From contig QXVZ01002247.1 of NCBI GenBank assembly GCA_008931825.1, positions 7,962 through 33,892 on the forward strand: a stretch of 25,931 nt of DNA, written 5' to 3'. The notes below the pieces were generated by a model that was not told where the DNA came from, did no database searches, and saw nothing but the letters and a program-made list of their open reading frames with translations. The stretch is from Phallusia fumigata (Eukaryota; Chordata; Ascidiacea; Phlebobranchia; Ascidiidae). Positions 20,332 to 25,931 of the stretch are shown piece by piece (position 1 is the stretch's first letter; the number at the start of each line of letters is the position of its first letter). A program made the position numbers and the translations under genes.

Positions 20332-23077
20332 ATGAAATCCCACTCGATCTCAAGCGAATCATCGTTCATGCACTCTTCTCCTACAAACACAGCTGTCGAA
20401 TTAATCAGCTGGTCAATTTACCCTGTTCTCGGTGATCAAGCAATTAAAGTTGTGGGATGTTTAAAACAAAGTGGTCACAAAAAAGCAAGTGGATCAATAA
20501 CCATGAGAGTAAGTTTTGTGTTAATGTGTAAGCTTTATTCCTAACCCAACAATGCAAAAAGCTTTGACTGGAAAAATTTGCATCTGAATGGGTTGATCAC
20601 AAAAGAATTTAAACTATTTGCTCCTGTCATGTACAATTGTTTTAAAGTTTTTGACAAAATATTATGCTATGAAATTCCAGGTTAATTCAAGATGTATTGC
20701 AAGCAAAAGTGGGAGAATGTACAACTTGATTGGACCCATTTGTGATCACAACAGTCTACCTTCATGGCTGGTGAAGGATTTTTGCCGAGGTTTTCCTGCC
20801 AACTGGAAAGAAAGTGTTCGTAAATATTTGGAATGGTTGGAGTCAGTTCAAAGTGATACAGAAAGTGATATTGTTGGTAAGGGAATTGATACTTAATCTG
20901 TATGGTATGTTTGTGTAAAAATAATGTTTTCTATTTTTTGTCAAGAATGTGACAAGGAGCTTAAGATCAAACATAATCTCTTTAAATGGGCTATTCATGT
21001 GCGTGAAAGTCAGTTGTATGTTGAAGGATTTGTGCTATCTGAGAATGGTGTGCCCCAACTATATCGCACAAGTGCAATAGATGAGGCTGTCAACAAACAT
21101 CTTTTAAAGACCATCACTGGAAGCTTTTACTCTCTGAAGGGCCCAATTTGTTTGGAGTCCACACTACAGGCCAAAATACCATCCTATCTGGCACATAGGT
21201 TTGATGATGGTTTTCCTGTTAATTGGAAGGAATTGATACCAGAAATGATAAGATGCACAGAAGTTGAAAGCGAAAGTTTTCATGGGATTGCTGTTGATGA
21301 AATTGAAACTACTTCTGTGTGGTCTCGTGAGATGAAGCAGGTAAAAAGAGAGTCTGTACCACATTTGGAATGGGCTTCTTTTGTAAGCAGCGTAAGTGGC
21401 AGCAATGATTCCACTTTAAATGTTAGCGGTTTAAGCACCGATGTTCAGATCCCAAACACAGTGACATCAAATCAACGACTTGTAACCAAATCCATAAAGA
21501 ATGAGATTGACAGAATTTCCATCAAGGATATATCATACAGTGATGATTTTCAAACACCAACCAACACAAAAGCATCAAAGTTAACTGACACATTTTCAAC
21601 TGTAAAGAAAAGTAAAACCTCTACACCAGTCAACAATGGTTTCTATAGAACACGCAGTGGCAGGCATGTAGTTCCTCCATTACAACATTGGACAGGTCAA
21701 AGGCTTGTAACTGAGTACGATGATTCAGGTAAACAAGTGGTAGTACTCTATCCAGGAGAAAAGTCGCTACTGCCTGATGATCACATATCACCGGTCCATG
21801 ATGCTTTGCGTACGTCCAGTTGGCTGCAACGACAATACAAGATGGACCAGTTATTGCAAACACCCTCAAGATGCCCAACAAGGAAGCGAGATATAGAACC
21901 AAATTGTGTTAAAAGACTTTCTACATCTGTACATACACCTGACAAAAACTCCAAAACTAATATGGCATGTAAGGTGGTACTTACTCCACTGCCATCAAAA
22001 ACCCTTCTGAATGAACATAAAAGCAACTTAAATGGGAGAAGCCAATTGGAAGAAACCACACAAAAAGAGCCTGCTACAGTTTCTGCTTTGAAGAATGTTG
22101 AGGGTACGCAGGCAAGACGATCTTTACGTTCCAGTAAAAAAGTTACCCAAACAAGATACTTTCTACGAAAATCCTGTGAAAAAGAAAATATAGAGCATGA
22201 AAGTGTGACAAAAAAATCATTCACTGCAAGTAAAATCACTCCCAAAATGGTTAAACTACATATAAAACAGGTTTCCAAAGTAAAGAAGAGTGAAGCAGGT
22301 ACAGGTACTAAACCGAAGCCACCTAAGAAGAAATCAGTAATCAATGATGCAGTTACAAATACCAAGAAATGTTGTAACAGTAAGTTGGACACCCCCAAAA
22401 ATGTATTGACAAACAAACCAAAAACAAAAAGGAAAAGGGGCAGTAGTTTATACGAACCTAACCCTAAACGTCCTACACAAAGACTTGACATTAAAATCAA
22501 AAGCCGAACAACAAAACAGGACAATACAACAGAAGTGATGAAAGTTACAGCCAAGAAAGGGACCCTTAAGCACAGGCGCCAAGTAAAAGTGGCTTTGGGT
22601 ACCATAAATACTGGCAACCATGTAGCTGATGTGTTTTCTGATAAGACTACATCACAGAAGTTAAACAGTAATTATGCTTTTACTGACATAAACTTTGGCA
22701 TGTTTGATGCTGCTGTTACGCCTTCAACTAAGATTTCTTGCAATTTCACTACTCCAAGTTGGTTTAAAACACCTGTTGTTGGTGGTGGTACAACTGATAG
22801 TCTCTTACAAAGTGAGACACCAGCACACCTGCGTTGTGCACCCTTTACCGAAATCAAGCAAACTGTAGATGGCACTGACAAAACAATAGTTAATGTTCAG
22901 AAGATGAAAGAAAAAAATGGAAAGAATTTTAAAACTAAAAAAACCAAAACTCCAATTAGGCATCGAAAGAAATTGCATTTAGCAAAACACCTTACTGCAG
23001 AAATTATTTCACAACAATTTAATCAGTCAGATGGTTCAATTCATTCAAGTGATGATGAGTATTTTAGTGACAGTTAG
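20332..23077 (+). CDS. MIS18BP1: MIS18-binding protein 1 / KNL2-like centromere protein with two SANTA domains
   Basis: Three exons, 20332-20508, 20681-20876 and 20946-23077 (intron phases 0 and 1), give 834 aa. The family recruits the CENP-A chaperone to centromeres. SANTA domain 1 covers about residues 22-112, split across exons 1-2 (WSIYPVLGD ... NLIGPIC ... GFPANWKE). A second SANTA domain covers about 135-226 in exon 3 (WAIHVRESQLYVEGF ... SLKGPIC ... GFPVNWKE). A CENP-C-like motif, RTRSGRHVVPPLQHWTGQR, is at about 359-377 (21644-21703). The rest is basic and low in complexity, with likely nuclear localisation signals (KTKRKRG; PKPPKKK) and an acidic serine-rich tail (SSDDEYFSDS). I see no SANT/Myb domain, which human MIS18BP1 has. 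The first ATG in frame after the acceptor-like AG at 20319-20320 was taken as start; an upstream coding exon is possible. A polyadenylation signal lies at 23207-23212. Confidence 0.87.
21644..21703 (+). other. CENP-C-like motif within the MIS18BP1/KNL2 protein
   Basis: The 20 residues from Tyr to Arg read Y-R-T-R-S-G-R-H-V-V-P-P-L-Q-H-W-T-G-Q-R. This fits the CENP-C signature of an RxSxR cluster, then proline, then an aromatic residue before the end. In plants and non-eutherian vertebrates this motif lets KNL2/M18BP1 bind CENP-A nucleosomes directly (established for the family). Binding here is inferred. Confidence 0.8.
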
Positions 23078-23722
23078 TGTTAACGTTTTAAAGCATTTTG
23101 CAATATTTTAGTAGTTTTATGAATAACATTGAGCGTTTTATTTGTGCAATCAGATCGTTTTTCAATGTTTTTAACATCATTGCATTACCATGGATCAAAA
23201 ATTTTCAATAAAACTGCAAACTGCTTTCCTACGGTTGGTAACCGCGTGGTTTATTTGAGTGCATGTACCACTGTGTGGAAACTAAAGTAATGTTTGGTTG
23301 GTGCCGTTGCTTACGTTACAACAAACTTCGTGTATGTGCGGGAGTTTGTTTGTTTGCGCCTTTTTTTTATCGTGGGGGAGCAACGCCTGGATGCGTTATG
23401 CTCACAACGAGTCTGCCGCCGAGCTACCCTGTCTCATTGCAGTTCCGTTGGATCATTTTTTTATTTAATCAATAAAAGTTGGTAACTTCCATTTGTGTCA
23501 ACCCATTGAGTCCACTGAATTTGAGCAGTGCCGCTTGAGTGTCTCGCTCAGGGAAACAAGTGGCCGAGGCAGGATTAAAACCTACAACCTTGGGAGCACA
23601 AGGCAGTCGCACTATTCACGGCCATCATTTCAAAAATGTATGCGTTACACAGAAAATATCCAACATACAAAAATCAATTAGTCTATTCGAAAATATTTTT
23701 CATTTTTAGGTCTTGCAAATAT
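23078..23722. other. Intergenic region after MIS18BP1
   Basis: Contains the MIS18BP1 3' end (AATAAA at 23207-23212), a stretch with short open frames but no recognisable protein, and a tRNA-derived SINE-like piece at about 23480-23626. A pyrimidine-rich AG at 23708-23709 precedes the candidate exon that follows. Confidence 0.45.
23480..23626 (-). mobile_element. tRNA-derived SINE-like fragment
   Basis: On the minus strand, 23626-23561 reads like a tRNA head: tggccgtgaatagtgcgact, then gccttgtgctcccaagg, then gtaggttttaatcctgcc (a decayed B box, from ggttcgaatcc), and closes with tcggcca. The anticodon-arm loop appears to have eight bases, so it is not a working tRNA. A non-tRNA tail seems to continue toward 23480. 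The outer limits are uncertain. Confidence 0.5.
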
Positions 23723-23863
23723 ATGACGGTAATAAGTTTCCCAACCGAAGAAAAATTGAGGTCGCCACTAGGTGCTGCACGGAGTAACAACAAATGCCAT
23801 GAGCAGATGTGCGAGTTCGATATCCGATGCGATAACGTAACTTACTGGGGTGAAACAACATGG
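23723..23863 (+). CDS. Candidate first exon of a CBM20-like (starch-binding domain) protein
   Basis: 47 codons from an ATG 13 bases after a pyrimidine-rich AG (23708-23709) to a GT donor (ggGTAGAA at 23864). The last residues, CEFDIRCDNVTYWGETTW, resemble the opening strand of CBM20 domains (F-x-V ... T-x-x-G-E-x-x-x-V). CBM20 proteins bind starch or glycogen. The next exon should start with V-V-G-S or similar, but I find none downstream and an N gap sits at 23938. Without splicing the frame stops at 23875. It could be a chance open frame. Confidence 0.3.
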
Positions 23864-24781
23864 GTAGAAAAATAGTTTTCGTAACAGCTAAATTCACCCG
23901 GTTTGCACGTCATTGTTTTCAGCGGAAACGCGTAAATNTGTTGGCAAATGTTACCAGTCTAATATTTCAATTACAAACATTGACTATCTAGGTTGCTGAA
24001 TGCCTGCAAACATCATGCTGCATATTTTAACACTTTTGCGAAGTGGATGTTGTATGCATATTTAAAGACTTTTACATGTTGTTGTGTGTATATCTTGTTC
24101 TATTTATAATCACATACAACATAAAAAAAATAGGTAGCCTACATGCAAGAAATCTTGTTGCTTTTTTACAGTTGGTAATTATGGGTCCCCTTTCATGAAC
24201 GGGACACATTGTTTTTACTCTGTTTTTTTATGTATTTCTGTCTAATACGAGTTTCTTCCCACATTTTGGTCAACAAAGAGTAGTTCAAATTTCTTTAAAT
24301 TTTCACACATGATAGATGGGTATCTAAAGTTGTGCATTGACAACTTTTTACACCAGTTCACCCACAGGCCCCCAAAACTGGAAATTTTTAAAACAGCAAT
24401 GTTTAACAAAGTAAGTTAGCTAAAAGTTTCCTATTTTGATGGTTGGTGCAATGCAAAGTATTTTCAGTATTTTGTGACTTTAGTTTGGATTTATCCATTT
24501 TTAACCCCAAATATTCATTTTTTTGTTTACATGCCCTTTACTTTACACATACTAATCCAAATCTATTTAAATTTAAAATATACGTATGTAGGGTGCTTCC
24601 TAAATGTACATATGTAGGGTGATTGGTTGTTTTTAGCATGATCGGTCAAGTATTTACCCTTACAGCTGCAAATACGTGTTTTAACGGTGACTGTTTTGCC
24701 CCAAATGCAAAACGACCCGACGCGAGGGAGTAATTGACAAGTTTACGACACAAGCGGCGCAAGGCTTAACGGTTGGTACAG

Positions 24782-25244
24782 GCTACTACTTCACACATAA
24801 ACGGGCGTTTATTCAGTGCGACAAGGCGGGCGTTTCGCTGATTAAAATTAGGCGGTGATGATCTCAATACGTTTGCTCTTTTGCGATGTAGAGACAGTGC
24901 GGCACAGCAATTTATTTATTCGTTTTTAATTTTTTGTCCTGTTATTTCTCTGCCGTATGGTTAGTATAGATCATTACTATGTAGTTGTACGTATCGTACA
25001 CGCAACACCTCCNGCTACTACTTCACACATAAACGGGCGTTTATTCAGTGCGACAAGGCGGGCGTTTCGCTGATTAAAATTAGGCGGTGATGATCTCAAT
25101 ACGTTTGCTCTTTTGCGATGTAGAGACAGTGCGACACAGCAATTTATTTATTCGTTTTTAATTTTTTGTCCTGTTATTTCTCTGCCGTATGGTTAGTATA
25201 GATCATTACTATGTAGTTGTACGTATCGTACACGCAACACCTCC
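24782..25244. repeat. Unmerged contig overlap around N at 25013
   Basis: 24782-25012 and 25014-25244 are both 231 bases and match apart from one visible difference (gtgcggcac / gtgcgacac). As at 17123 and 17987, two contig ends were joined by an N without merging. There is one real copy. Confidence 0.9.
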
Positions 25245-25701
25245 CAACATATAGAAAGAAATTATCATTTTTAATGAACGAATCCCAGCTATTGATACTA
25301 CACCGCTGCTTTACGTGATTGCGTAGTTTTAACCGAGATGCGTTTGCTAAATAACACTGTAAAAGATGATACGTTACAATAACTTTGCTCTCATTTACAG
25401 CTGCACTCTCTTGTACAGTAGCATGTAAGCTTATATTTGGTTGGTCGAAAAGCGCGATGTTGTTGGATTTTCGGCGCGTTGCTAAAACCGCGTTGAAAAG
25501 GGTCGTTTAGAGTTTGTTGTGTGGTTTGTTGCAGCTCGGCCAAAGGTCACTGCAGGTCAAACTATTGGTTAGTGGTACTGCAGGGTTTAATTTGTGCTTT
25601 TGGCATTGAGATTAAAACTGACATTATATAAGACATGATTTAGTTAGATTATAAATGGAAATCTTGCGTCCTAAAAACATAACTTCTATTCAGAAATTGC
25701 A

Positions 25702-25887
25702 TGTGTGTGGGAACCCATATTTTTATGCTAGCAAAAACAATCATGTTATCAAATGCCAAGGGAAGTATAGGGACCCAATGTAATTCGGGTATTGAATATA
25801 TATCCAATGTAATTATAGAAAAGGCATATGTGGAAAACATCATTTTGAGGTGTATTGGAATGAAAATATGGAGAACGCCACCTCTAG
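25702..25887. repeat. Dispersed repeat, copy 2
   Basis: Diverged relative of 15998-16156 in the same orientation, sharing aaatgccaag, agggaccca, atgtggaaaa, aatgaaaat and a closing gccacc. This copy has about 25 extra bases in the middle (around 25795-25815). It probably runs on toward the window's right edge. Confidence 0.6.
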
Positions 25888-25931
25888 TATTTTTAAGTAA
25901 TGTAGGTAGAAAGGTTTTTGGTATGTTATGT

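Larger units (their letters stand above)
23864..25931. other. Right-hand region without a convincing gene
   Basis: About 2 kb of AT-rich sequence with Ns at 23938 and 25013. It holds a short direct repeat (tacgtatgtagggtg / tacatatgtagggtg, near 24580-24620), the unmerged overlap at 24782-25244, and the second copy of the dispersed repeat at 25702-25887. No long open frame of recognisable product occurs on either strand. Confidence 0.45.

Noticed and set aside
21781-22617. 278-codon open frame on the minus strand
   Set aside because: It lies entirely within MIS18BP1 exon 3, opposite its biased codons, and the translation shows no recognisable domain. A shadow frame.
23561-23626. A functional tRNA gene on the minus strand
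   Set aside because: The B box has lost its ggttcga core and the anticodon loop is not seven bases. It fits a SINE head or tRNA relic better.

Overview
The window is animal nuclear DNA, most likely from an ascidian tunicate of the Ciona type. This is inferred from compact, AT-rich genes with many short GT-AG introns, chordate-like proteins, and acceptor-like AG sites just upstream of most start codons, which would fit spliced-leader trans-splicing. All recognisable genes lie on the + strand.

Layout. (1) 374-1195 and 1804-2625: two intronless, tandem CRAL-TRIO lipid-transfer genes of the alpha-tocopherol-transfer-protein/clavesin type, each exactly 273 codons and alignable without gaps. (2) 3283-19458: three head-to-tail copies of glutamine-dependent NAD+ synthetase (NADSYN1), each with the same 13-exon structure. 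Copy A (3283-9830) is complete at 702 aa. Copy B (11732-14329) is interrupted by a one-N assembly gap that removes most of exon 2 through the first part of exon 6. Copy C (14846-19458) is complete at 700 aa once two unmerged contig overlaps are discounted. B and C are the closest pair, but parts of A match them nearly perfectly, which suggests gene conversion. (3) 20332-23077: a three-exon gene for a MIS18BP1/KNL2 centromere protein of 834 aa, with two tandem SANTA domains and a CENP-C-like motif. (4) 23723-23863: a possible first exon of a starch-binding (CBM20-like) protein, followed by a gap. The remainder to 25931 has no convincing gene.

Non-coding content. The last intron of copy A holds a fold-back fragment of 28S rRNA that includes the sarcin-ricin loop. 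Intron 11 of copy A holds a 99-bp tandem duplication that copies the exon 12 acceptor and exon start. Between copies A and B is a GC-rich ~50-bp minisatellite ending in an inverted copy. Intron 6 of copy C carries a small hAT-like terminal-inverted-repeat element. A dispersed repeat occurs in intron 4 of copy C and again at the right edge. A tRNA-derived SINE-like piece lies near 23560-23626.

Assembly. Single N characters stand at 12125, 17123, 17987, 23938 and 25013. At 17123, 17987 and 25013 the sequence on the two sides is the same stretch repeated, so these are contig ends (probably two haplotypes) that were not merged. They are not biological duplications.

The genes do not form one obvious pathway. 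The region is best read as two tandem gene families (lipid carriers and an NAD+-making enzyme) beside a centromere-assembly gene. I saw no CRISPR, no phage and no recognisable LTR or virus-like element.
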